Shown: positions 55,638-63,573 of the stretch, piece by piece
Numbering within the stretch: position 1 is the stretch's first letter
How the letters are laid out: each line of letters starts with the position of its first letter
Source: Lachnospiraceae bacterium
GTDB taxonomy: Bacteria; Bacillota; Clostridia; Lachnospirales; Lachnospiraceae
Reading direction: 5' to 3'
Assembly: GCA_017456585.1 (NCBI GenBank)
Contig: JAFTJD010000051.1
Coordinates: 1 to 64,000, forward strand
DNA length: 64,000 nucleotides
The notes under the pieces: model-generated
What the model was told of the DNA's origin: nothing
Database searches by the model: none
Seen by the model: only the letters and a program-made list of their open reading frames with translations
Position numbers and translations under genes: made by a program

Positions 55638-55668
55638 AGTCCCTCCGGGTAACCGGAGGGACTTTTTT
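55638..55668 (+). terminator. Terminator of the dual-importer operon
   Basis: AGTCCCTCCGG (55638-55648) and CCGGAGGGACT (55653-55663) form a perfect 11-bp stem with loop GTAA, followed by TTTTTT. Confidence 0.93.
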
Positions 55669-55695
55669 GCGTGCAAAACGAGAATTAAGCTCAAA

Positions 55696-55840
55696 TCCGC
55701 CTGCGGCTACTTTTCGCTCGCAACATTCGCCAAATGAAAGCGCTTGCACGCTTTCATTCACACCTAGGAAGAAATAGTCCTGTAAGCAAGCTTACGTCCT
55801 GTTTCTTCCTAGGTGTTAGAAATCGCTTCGCGATTTCGCC
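55696..55840. repeat. Cluster of inverted repeats, intergenic element
   Basis: Three perfect inverted repeats follow one another: AATGAAAGCG/CGCTTTCATT (55733-55742/55749-55758), ACACCTAGGAAGAAA with its complement (55760-55774/55802-55816, enclosing a smaller GTAAG/CTTAC hairpin), and GAAATCG/CGATTTC (55819-55825/55831-55837). A 14-mer (55711-55724) is the reverse complement of 342-355, which marks it as a repeated element. The rest of the 55617-55943 gap holds the operon terminator and an AT-rich promoter region. Confidence 0.7.
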
Positions 55841-55906
55841 TGGCTCATTGTTATGCGAAAAATAAAAAATTAACAAGAAAAAGTACTATAAATTAATAAG
55901 TGAGTA

Positions 55907-55915
55907 TGCTATAAT
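55907..55915 (+). promoter_or_regulatory. Candidate extended -10 promoter for the cdaA region
   Basis: TGCTATAAT contains a consensus extended -10 (TATAAT 55910-55915); no good -35 is seen. The start codon is 29 bases downstream. Confidence 0.45.
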
Positions 55916-55943
55916 GTAATGTGGGATAGAAAATGGAGGCACT

Positions 55944-56387
55944 ATGTTTAATAAGAAGAAATTAATGATTATGACCAAGCTGGCGATGTATGAGAAGTTA
56001 GAATCAGAGCATCTTGCCAGAGCGACTAAATACTTCCGTGGAGATTATATAGGGTGGAATATAATAAAGACTATCTGTGCAATTACGATAGTGTACTTTC
56101 TGTGTGCCGGAATGTGGTTCTTGTACAATTCGGAGATGCTGTTACAGAATATAACATCGCTTAATTATATTGCAATTATTCGTTATGCAATCATATTGTA
56201 TGTGACTTTGTTAGTGGCATATTTTGTTATAGCTTATATGGTGTATTCTGTGAAATACCATAAAGCGACTAAGGCGTTGAAGAAATATGAGAAGGGTCTT
56301 AAACAATTAGCTAAGATATATGTTGAAGAAGCTTCGGAAGATGGCAGTGAAACTCCGGAGGATGCTGACATAGAGGTGGAGGATTAG
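55944..56387 (+). CDS. Unknown two-helix membrane protein
   Basis: A 147-residue protein I do not recognise. A basic N-terminal stretch is followed by two transmembrane helices (about 42-65 and 80-108), a Lys-rich helix and an acidic tail (SEDGSETPEDADIEVED). Both ends are predicted in the cytosol. It lies six bases before another membrane protein gene and upstream of cdaA, so it may be part of the same envelope operon. GGAGG precedes ATG 55944. Confidence 0.65.
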   Translation: MFNKKKLMIMTKLAMYEKLESEHLARATKYFRGDYIGWNIIKTICAITIVYFLCAGMWFLYNSEMLLQNITSLNYIAIIRYAIILYVTLLVAYFVIAYMVYSVKYHKATKALKKYEKGLKQLAKIYVEEASEDGSETPEDADIEVED

Positions 56388-56392
56388 AAAAA

Positions 56393-57829
56393 ATGCAGAT
56401 TATATATGAACTCAGAGAATATATTAAAGCTCTGTATGCTAAGTTAGATGTTTATATAGTGTCATTGGCAAAGTTTCTTGTAGCATACAATATTCTTTCG
56501 ATGATTAATTCAGAGATTGGATTCTTTGAAAAAATAAACAGTAAAGCGATTGTATTGTTAGTATCATTAGTGTGTACATTATTACCATGGGGCGTATCGG
56601 TTTTTGTTACAGCGGCATTTGTGATAGTGCATTTCTATGGATTGTCTTTGGAACTTGCAGGAATAGCAGCAGTATTATTTATAATAATGTTTTGCTTGTA
56701 TTTGCGTTTCGGGACCAAAGATAGTGTATTTATGCTTGTTACGTTGCTTTTGTTTTCTTTTAAATTGCCTTATTTGGCACCGATATTTGCAGGAGCGATT
56801 GCATCATCGGCGACAGTAGCAATTCCGGTAGCATTCGGAACTATTATTTATTATTTTATAGGTTTTGCAACACAAAACGTTGAGATGCTTTCCACAGGCG
56901 GAACTGCGGAGATGCTTACCAGATTTAAGTTTATAATTGATGAGATGATTCAGAACAGGGAAATGATTCTTGTTATGATTACTTTCCTTGTTGTTGCTAT
57001 ATTAGTATATACAATCAAAAAGCTCGCTATAGATTATGCATGGGCTATTGCGATAGCTGCAGGCGCGATTGTGAATATAGTGCTGATATTTATTGGTAAT
57101 ATGATGCTTGGCATCAATATGGAAACAGGTTCTATTATACTTGGAACTATTTTGGCAGTAATTATAATGTGTGTATTGCATATTTTCATATTTGCAGTTG
57201 ATTATAAGAGTAAAGTTAATGTGCAGTTTGAAGATGACGAATATGTGTATTATGTTAAGGCAGTGCCTAAGATATCGGCAGACGTAAGCATTAACGGTAA
57301 TGGAATTATACCGACTTTTATAAGAAAAACATTTGGCATAGGCGAGAAGAAGGCTAAGAAGAATAACAGACCTTCAGAGGAGCATAGACAATCGAAGCCT
57401 ATGAATGGAAGTGTCGGAGCAAGAAACATAAATGCTAGAAATGAGAAGGCAAGAAGTGAAGCGGGAACATCGAGAGCACCAAGAGCGGCTAAAGTTGAGT
57501 CAGATATGACAAGACAAGCGGTAGCAGGTGCAACGAGAGCACCAAGACCTGCAAGAACTGAATCAGAGGCAGTTGGAACAACAAGAGCACCAAGACCCGC
57601 GAGAACTGAATCAGAGGCAGTTGGAACAACAAGAGCACCAAGACTTGCGAGAACTGAATCAGAGACGGCAGGAGCAACAAGAATGCCAAGACCTGTGAGA
57701 CCGGTGTCAGAGATGACAAGGGAGAATACAGAAACTCCAAGAGCACCAAGGCCGGTAAAATCTGACGCGGAATCAGTAAGACCGACAGAGAGTGTGACAG
57801 AAAAGTCGAGAACGACAAACATAGAGTAA
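56393..57829 (+). CDS. Unknown polytopic membrane protein with repetitive basic tail
   Basis: A 478-residue protein I do not recognise by family. Residues about 15-280 hold nine or ten hydrophobic helices. The rest is a hydrophilic, Arg/Pro/Ala/Glu-rich tail with imperfect 16-residue repeats (core TRAPRPARTESE), expected to be disordered and positively charged. The ribosome binding site GGAGG lies within the end of the preceding gene. Position 24 bases upstream of cdaA suggests a link with c-di-AMP or envelope control, but no function is known. Confidence 0.7.
   Translation: MQIIYELREYIKALYAKLDVYIVSLAKFLVAYNILSMINSEIGFFEKINSKAIVLLVSLVCTLLPWGVSVFVTAAFVIVHFYGLSLELAGIAAVLFIIMFCLYLRFGTKDSVFMLVTLLLFSFKLPYLAPIFAGAIASSATVAIPVAFGTIIYYFIGFATQNVEMLSTGGTAEMLTRFKFIIDEMIQNREMILVMITFLVVAILVYTIKKLAIDYAWAIAIAAGAIVNIVLIFIGNMMLGINMETGSIILGTILAVIIMCVLHIFIFAVDYKSKVNVQFEDDEYVYYVKAVPKISADVSINGNGIIPTFIRKTFGIGEKKAKKNNRPSEEHRQSKPMNGSVGARNINARNEKARSEAGTSRAPRAAKVESDMTRQAVAGATRAPRPARTESEAVGTTRAPRPARTESEAVGTTRAPRLARTESETAGATRMPRPVRPVSEMTRENTETPRAPRPVKSDAESVRPTESVTEKSRTTNIE
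57527..57718 (+). repeat. 48-bp coding tandem repeat, four copies
   Basis: Units at 57527-57574, 57575-57622, 57623-57670 and 57671-57718 keep the reading frame (16 codons). The second and third are nearly identical, the fourth diverged. This suggests recent expansion by slippage. Confidence 0.8.
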
Positions 57830-57853
57830 AATATAGCAGAAAGGAAAAGAATA

Positions 57854-58738
57854 ATGCAGGATTTTTTGGAAATCATTAGGACCTTTGCGAATGAATCGGT
57901 AAAACTTCCTAAGATTGATATAACTGACATTGTTGAAATAATTATTATTTCATATTTGTTCTATCATATAATGGTTTGGATAAAGAACACGAGAGCATGG
58001 ACACTGATAAAAGGTCTTGCAATTCTTTTAATTTTTACGTTGTTTGCTCTTGTTTTTGAACTTAATACAATTATATGGATTGCGGAGAATACGCTGGGAA
58101 TTGGAGTTATAGCGATAGTCGTTATGTTCCAGCCTGAGCTAAGAAAAGCTCTTGAGCAATTAGGAAGAAAGAATATCCTGAAAGGATTTATTCCTTTTGA
58201 CGATACTAAGAATACCAAAGAGAGATTTACGGACAATACTGTATTAGAACTTGTCAGGGCTGTTTTTGCACTTGCAAAGACAAAAACAGGTGCACTTATT
58301 GTAATAGAACAGGATTCTGTTCTTAGTGAGTACGTGAATACGGGTATTTCAATAGATGCGATAATAAGCAGCCAGTTGCTGATTAACATATTTGAGCATA
58401 ATACACCTTTGCATGATGGTGCGGTTATTATACGAGGTGACAGAGTGGTTGCGGCTACATGTTATCTGCCTTTGTCGGATAACATGGAGATTAGTAAGGA
58501 ACTGGGTACAAGACATAGAGCCGGTTTGGGAGTTAGCGAATTAACAGATTCACTCACTCTTATTGTTTCAGAAGAAACGGGAAAGGTATCTATAGCTTTT
58601 GCCGGTCAGCTGTTTAGGAATATTGATAGCGAGAATCTTAGAAATAAACTTATAAGGTTGCAGAATAAGACGATTGATGCCAAGAGATTTAGAATCTGGA
58701 AAGGTAAGAGTAAGAATGAAAAAGAAGTTAACCAATAA
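57854..58738 (+). CDS. cdaA: Diadenylate cyclase CdaA
   Basis: Synthesises c-di-AMP, an essential second messenger for potassium and wall homeostasis. The 294-residue protein has three N-terminal helices (about 20-95) and a DisA-N catalytic domain with the motifs DGAVII (in NTPLHDGAVII) and GTRHRAGLG, both intact. It overlaps the next gene, cdaR, by 23 bases, and glmM lies a little downstream: the conserved cdaA-cdaR-glmM module. Confidence 0.94.
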   Translation: MQDFLEIIRTFANESVKLPKIDITDIVEIIIISYLFYHIMVWIKNTRAWTLIKGLAILLIFTLFALVFELNTIIWIAENTLGIGVIAIVVMFQPELRKALEQLGRKNILKGFIPFDDTKNTKERFTDNTVLELVRAVFALAKTKTGALIVIEQDSVLSEYVNTGISIDAIISSQLLINIFEHNTPLHDGAVIIRGDRVVAATCYLPLSDNMEISKELGTRHRAGLGVSELTDSLTLIVSEETGKVSIAFAGQLFRNIDSENLRNKLIRLQNKTIDAKRFRIWKGKSKNEKEVNQ

Positions 58739-60041
58739 TTTGTTCTTAAAAATATTATCAGTTCTTTTCGCAATAATGTTCTGGCTCGTAGTTGCTATTG
58801 TGGCAGATCCTTACAAGACGGTTACGATTTCCGGAGTGCCGATTACGATTCTTAATGAAGAGGAGATAACAGAACAGGGATTGGGGCAGCTGTATTCAGT
58901 TGTTTCACCACAGGATAGTACTGTTTCCATAAAGGTATATGGTCAACGTTCAAAGGTAGACAGACTGAAAGCCAGTGATATAACAGCTACGGTTAACTTT
59001 GGTGAGATATCATCAGTAGGTGCCGTGTATATTCAGATTAAGGATATCGAAGGTGTGACAGTTCTTAGCAAGTCGTCTGACATGATGAAGATTGATATTG
59101 AACCTATTGTCGAAAAAGAGTTTCCTGTTGAACTAAAAGTAGTGGGTGAAGCAGGCACGGGATATATGATTAATTCATATAATGTATCACCGGAGGTTAT
59201 TAAGGTAACAGCACCGGAGTCGATTATGGCTAAGCTTGCACGTGCACAGGTATTGGTAGATGTAAGCGATACTACAACTGATATAGATACTACCGCAAAG
59301 GTTGCATTGTATGATGCTTCCGGTAAATTACTTGACTATGAGCGTGAAGCACATATGAAGTTATCTGAAAAGATGGCGGGGATTAAGGTTGATACTTTGA
59401 TGACTAAAGAAGTGGAGATTGTACTTGGAGTATCGGGAACACCTGCTGAGGACTACAAGTTTACCGGAGCAACGGCGAGTGCGGAAACGATTCTTTTGAA
59501 GGGCAAGGAAGAGATTCTTTCGGAGATTAATAACATAACGATATCGAAGGAGTCGGGGGCACTTAGTCTGACCGGATTGTCCGATACAAGAGAAGTGATA
59601 GTAGATATGACAGAGTTTTTACCTGAAGGTGTTACATTTGTTAATGACAATGATAAGATGGTCACGGTAAAGCTCATGATAGAGCCTATACTTGAAAGAA
59701 CGCTTACAGTAACATATGAGCAGATGCAGAAGCTTAACCTTGCAGAAGGTTTAGAAATAGTTACTGATGAAGAAACGGGTATGGTAAGTATTGATATTAC
59801 AATTAGAGGGCTTGAAAAGAATGTCACCGGAGTGACGGTGGAGACTTTGAAGCCTTACATAAATCTTAATGGATGCAGCGTAGGAGAGAGCTCGTTAAGA
59901 GTATATCTGACTATGCCGGCAGGTGTTGAACTGGTAGGAACTCCGAGAATTACAGTTTTGATACAGGAACATATTGAGGAACCTGTGGAAGAACCTATAG
60001 AGGATGTTACCAGCGAGAACACTCAAGAAAATACGCAATAG
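58716..60041 (+). CDS. cdaR: CdaR (YbbR-domain) regulator of CdaA
   Basis: A 441-residue protein with one N-terminal transmembrane helix (about 8-30) and about four extracellular YbbR repeats, each around 80 residues (for example YKTVTISGVPITI, EVEIVLGVSGTPAEDYK). It ends in an acidic tail (EEPVEEPIEDV). YbbR proteins bind CdaA and modulate c-di-AMP synthesis. ATG 58716 overlaps cdaA; a longer frame from 58674 reads within cdaA and is less likely. Confidence 0.9.
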   Translation: MKKKLTNNLFLKILSVLFAIMFWLVVAIVADPYKTVTISGVPITILNEEEITEQGLGQLYSVVSPQDSTVSIKVYGQRSKVDRLKASDITATVNFGEISSVGAVYIQIKDIEGVTVLSKSSDMMKIDIEPIVEKEFPVELKVVGEAGTGYMINSYNVSPEVIKVTAPESIMAKLARAQVLVDVSDTTTDIDTTAKVALYDASGKLLDYEREAHMKLSEKMAGIKVDTLMTKEVEIVLGVSGTPAEDYKFTGATASAETILLKGKEEILSEINNITISKESGALSLTGLSDTREVIVDMTEFLPEGVTFVNDNDKMVTVKLMIEPILERTLTVTYEQMQKLNLAEGLEIVTDEETGMVSIDITIRGLEKNVTGVTVETLKPYINLNGCSVGESSLRVYLTMPAGVELVGTPRITVLIQEHIEEPVEEPIEDVTSENTQENTQ

Positions 60042-60070
60042 AAAGTTCTTAATAATGAGGAGGATTAGTA

Positions 60071-60334
60071 ATGGTTTCACAGAAAGTAACGGTACAGAAT
60101 CCTTCCGGATTGCATTTGCGTCCGGCCGGAATTCTGTGCAATGAGGCTGTGAAGTATAAGGCCCATACATCGTTTGTATTTAGAGGAAATACTACAAACG
60201 TAAAGAGTGTATTAAGTGTGTTAGGTGCATGTATTAAATTCGGTGATGAGCTTGAATTTATATGCGAAGGTGAGGATGAAGAAGAAGCCTTGGAGGCACT
60301 TATTAAATGTGTTAATGACAGATTAGGTGAATAG
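60071..60334 (+). CDS. HPr-family phosphocarrier
   Basis: An 87-residue HPr. The phosphorylatable His15 lies in SGLHLRPAG and the regulatory Ser46 in NVKSVLSVLGA, so both PTS transfer and HPr-kinase-dependent catabolite repression are possible. It is unusual to find HPr inside the cdaA-cdaR-glmM module. No Enzyme I or other PTS gene is near, so it may be the main HPr or a second copy. GGAGGA lies eight bases before the ATG. Confidence 0.9.
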   Translation: MVSQKVTVQNPSGLHLRPAGILCNEAVKYKAHTSFVFRGNTTNVKSVLSVLGACIKFGDELEFICEGEDEEEALEALIKCVNDRLGE

Positions 60335-60354
60335 ATAATTTGGAGGAGTGGCAG

Positions 60355-61698
60355 ATGGGTAAGTATTTTGGTACTGATGGATTCAGAGGCGAAGCTAATG
60401 TTGATTTAACATCGCTTCATGCCTACAAAGTCGGACGATTCCTGGGATGGTACTATGGACAGGAACACAAATGCAGAATTGTCATCGGTAAAGATACCAG
60501 AAGAAGCAGCTACATGTTCGAGTACGCACTTGTAGCAGGACTTACAGCAGCGGGCGCTGATGCCTATCTTTTACATGTAACTACCACACCGAGCGTTGCT
60601 TACGTGGTAAGGACAGAAGGTTTTGATTGTGGAATTATGATTTCAGCAAGCCACAATCCCTTCTACGATAACGGAATAAAGATTATTAAAGCTAACGGAC
60701 AGAAAATAGACGCATCTGTAGAAGAGAAAATTGAGAACTACATAGATGGAGATATAGAAGATGTACCTGTAGCGACAAAGGAGAATATAGGTTGTGCTAT
60801 CGATTATGCAATCGGAAGAAACAGATATATAGCTTCGCTTATTTCGATAGCAACACGTTCTTTTAAGGATAAGAAGGTGGGACTCGACTGTTCTAACGGA
60901 AGCGCATCTTCGATTGCCAAGAATGTATTCGATACACTCGGAGCAAAGACTTACGTGATTAACAATGAGCCTGACGGAACCAATATAAATGCTAATGCGG
61001 GTTCAACGCATATAGAGGTATTGCAGAAGTTCGTTAAGGAGAACGGACTTGATGTTGGTTTCGCATATGATGGTGATGCAGACCGATGTATAGCTGTTGA
61101 TGAAAAGGGCGAGGTTATTAACGGAGACCTTATTATGTACATTTGCGGTAACTACCTCAAAGAATGCGGACAGTTAAAGGATAATACGGTTGTAACAACT
61201 GTTATGTCTAATCTTGGCCTTTATAAAGCACTTGAAAAAGCAGGTATGCGTTACGAAAAAACTGCCGTAGGTGATAAATATGTTTGCGAAAATATGATGG
61301 AGAATGGATATGGACTCGGAGGAGAAGAGTCGGGACATATTATTTTTAGCAAATATTCTACAACGGGTGATGGTATACTAACATCACTTCAGATTATGGA
61401 AGTGATGCTTGAGAAGAAACAAACACTTTCGGCATTGGCAAGCCCGGTTGTTATTTTCCCACAGAAACTTGTCAATGTACGTGTTAAAGATAAAAACATC
61501 GTTCTTAACGATGAAGATGTTAACAATGCAGTCAAAGCGGTTGCGGATGAGCTCGGTGATGATGGCAGAATATTGGTTCGTCCGAGCGGAACAGAGCCTC
61601 TTATAAGAGTTATGGTTGAGGCTAAGACAGAAGAAGATTGCGCAAACTATGTTAACAGAGTTATAGATGTTATTAAAGCAAAGGGATACGAAGCTTAA
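60355..61698 (+). CDS. glmM: Phosphoglucosamine mutase GlmM
   Basis: Converts glucosamine 6-phosphate to glucosamine 1-phosphate for UDP-GlcNAc and peptidoglycan. The 447-residue enzyme starts GKYFGTDGFRGEAN, carries the phosphoserine loop ISASHNPFYDNGIK, the metal site DGDADRC and the phosphate-binding RPSGTEPLIRV. GlmM contacts CdaA in other Firmicutes and inhibits it, so the linkage is meaningful. ATG 60355 follows GGAGGAG; its stop overlaps the next start (TAATG). Confidence 0.95.
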   Translation: MGKYFGTDGFRGEANVDLTSLHAYKVGRFLGWYYGQEHKCRIVIGKDTRRSSYMFEYALVAGLTAAGADAYLLHVTTTPSVAYVVRTEGFDCGIMISASHNPFYDNGIKIIKANGQKIDASVEEKIENYIDGDIEDVPVATKENIGCAIDYAIGRNRYIASLISIATRSFKDKKVGLDCSNGSASSIAKNVFDTLGAKTYVINNEPDGTNINANAGSTHIEVLQKFVKENGLDVGFAYDGDADRCIAVDEKGEVINGDLIMYICGNYLKECGQLKDNTVVTTVMSNLGLYKALEKAGMRYEKTAVGDKYVCENMMENGYGLGGEESGHIIFSKYSTTGDGILTSLQIMEVMLEKKQTLSALASPVVIFPQKLVNVRVKDKNIVLNDEDVNNAVKAVADELGDDGRILVRPSGTEPLIRVMVEAKTEEDCANYVNRVIDVIKAKGYEA

Positions 61699-62663
61699 TG
61701 TTTAGAACAGTTGAAGTTATTATTCCAACATACAAACCCGATATGAGGTTAAGACTGCTTCTTAGGGGATTAAAGACGCAGTCTTACCCGGTATCACGGG
61801 TGCATATTATTAATACCGAGCAAGAATACTGGCAGGAAGATATACTCCCCGATATGGGCAATATTCAGGTTAAAGTAACTCATATATCAACAGAGCAATT
61901 TGACCATGGAGCGACCAGGCATAGAGGGGCAGTAGAAGCCTTGGCAGATTTTTTGCTGTTTATGACACAGGATGCTGTCCCGGCAGATGACGAGCTTGTC
62001 ACGAGACTTGTTAAAGTCATGGAGGGACACATTGCCAATGCGACTGAACAGATTGCGGTGGCTTATGCAAGACAGCTTCCCGTAACAAGAGAAGTGTTTG
62101 AAAAATATTACAACGACTGCGACAATACAGTTGGCAGAGTATCTTCGAAAGAAGTGGTGGTTGATGAGATAGAAATATATACCAGAAGCTTCAACTATCC
62201 TCCCGAATCATGGGTTAAGACGAAAGCAGATATTGAGAATATGGGAATAAAAGCATTTTTCTCATCGGATGTCTGCGCTATGTATGATAAAGCAAGTTAT
62301 GAAAAGATAGGCGGTTTTGTAAGTCCTACTGTGTTCAATGAAGATATGATATTTGCCGCGGACGCGATTAGAAAGAACTATGCCGTGGCGTATGTAGCAG
62401 ATGCGAAGGTATATCATTCGCATAATTATAGCCTTAAAGCACTTTACAGAAGAAACTTCGATATGGGTATATCACAGATGCAATATGCAGACAGGTTCGA
62501 AGGCATAAGCTCTGAGAAAGAAGGAGTGAGGTTGGTTACAACTACAGCTAAGCACCTTGCAAAGAGCGGCCGCATATACCTGATACCTAAATTAGTATTA
62601 ACAAGTGCGGCGAAGTATCTTGGATACAGAGCAGGAAAGAAATGCTGGACAAAAAATAAATAA
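61698..62663 (+). CDS. Family 2 glycosyltransferase, rhamnosyltransferase-like
   Basis: A 321-residue GT-A enzyme. VEVIIPTYKPDMRLRLLLRG starts the nucleotide-sugar domain, MTQDAVPADD supplies the DxD-like acid pair, and FSSDVCAMYDKASYEKIGGF followed by FNEDMIFAADAI resembles rhamnosyltransferases of cell-wall polysaccharides. With rmlD downstream, dTDP-rhamnose as donor is likely. It shares a base with the glmM stop. Confidence 0.85.
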   Translation: MFRTVEVIIPTYKPDMRLRLLLRGLKTQSYPVSRVHIINTEQEYWQEDILPDMGNIQVKVTHISTEQFDHGATRHRGAVEALADFLLFMTQDAVPADDELVTRLVKVMEGHIANATEQIAVAYARQLPVTREVFEKYYNDCDNTVGRVSSKEVVVDEIEIYTRSFNYPPESWVKTKADIENMGIKAFFSSDVCAMYDKASYEKIGGFVSPTVFNEDMIFAADAIRKNYAVAYVADAKVYHSHNYSLKALYRRNFDMGISQMQYADRFEGISSEKEGVRLVTTTAKHLAKSGRIYLIPKLVLTSAAKYLGYRAGKKCWTKNK

Positions 62664-62700
62664 TAACGTTATGTCAAATAGAAAGGATATGGAAACAGAT

Positions 62701-63564
62701 ATGTATAAGCTTTTAATAACAGGAAGCAACGGACAGCTCGGACGAGCTATAACAAATATGTATGCTGCTAACGAAGAGATAGAATTAATCAGAACTGACG
62801 TGGCAGGAGAAGATATTATTAAGCTTGATATTATTAATATTGATGAGGTTATGGAGCTTGTAAAGAAAGAACAGCCATATGCGATTATTAACTGTGCAGC
62901 TCATACAGCAGTAGATGCGTGTGAAACAGATGTGGATAATGCATATAAGATTAATGCGATTGGTCCCCGTAACCTTTCTATAGCAGCTAAGGCTGTGGGT
63001 GCCAAGATGGTGCAGATATCAACGGATTATGTTTTTGCAGGAGATGCAGACAAGCCTTATACTGAATTTGACGAGCCAAATCCACAGGGAGTGTATGGTA
63101 AGACTAAGCTTGAGGGCGAGAATTTTGTTAAGCAGTTCGCAGACAGATTCTTTATTATAAGAACTGCATGGCTTTACGGAGACGGCAAGAATTTTGTAAA
63201 GACTATGCTTAGACTCTCAGAGACTAATGATAAGGTAAGAGTAGTAAGTGACCAGTATGGTTCACCTACAAGTACAGTGGAACTTGCCAAGATTATAGAC
63301 AAATTACTCTGGACAGATAATTACGGTGTATTCCACGGAACCTGTGAAGGAAGCTGCAGTTGGGCAGATTTTACAAAAGAAATCTTTAGACTCGCAGGTA
63401 AATCTACGGAGGTAGAATACATCACTACTGCTGAGTATCCGACCCCTGCAAAGAGACCGGCATATTCAGTACTTGATAAATACATGTTAAGACTTACATG
63501 CGGATATGTTCCGGCAGATTGGAAGATAGCAATTAAGGAATATATGGAATCCGGACTTGTTTAG
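62701..63564 (+). CDS. rmlD: dTDP-4-dehydrorhamnose reductase
   Basis: The last enzyme of dTDP-L-rhamnose synthesis, 287 residues. GSNGQLGRAI is the NADPH-binding glycine motif, STDYVFAGDADKPY and YGKTKLEGE give the YxxxK active site, and EYPTPAKRPAYSVLDK is the family end motif. The likely start is ATG 62701, 13 bases after GAAAGGA; ATG 62671 or 62689 in the same frame are possible. RmlA, B and C are not in the window. Confidence 0.9.
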   Translation: MYKLLITGSNGQLGRAITNMYAANEEIELIRTDVAGEDIIKLDIINIDEVMELVKKEQPYAIINCAAHTAVDACETDVDNAYKINAIGPRNLSIAAKAVGAKMVQISTDYVFAGDADKPYTEFDEPNPQGVYGKTKLEGENFVKQFADRFFIIRTAWLYGDGKNFVKTMLRLSETNDKVRVVSDQYGSPTSTVELAKIIDKLLWTDNYGVFHGTCEGSCSWADFTKEIFRLAGKSTEVEYITTAEYPTPAKRPAYSVLDKYMLRLTCGYVPADWKIAIKEYMESGLV

Positions 63565-63573
63565 GAGGAAGAC

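Noticed and set aside
57250-57930. 226-codon frame opposite the repeat tail
   Set aside because: It is the antisense reading of the in-frame 48-bp repeat, which carries few stop codons by composition.
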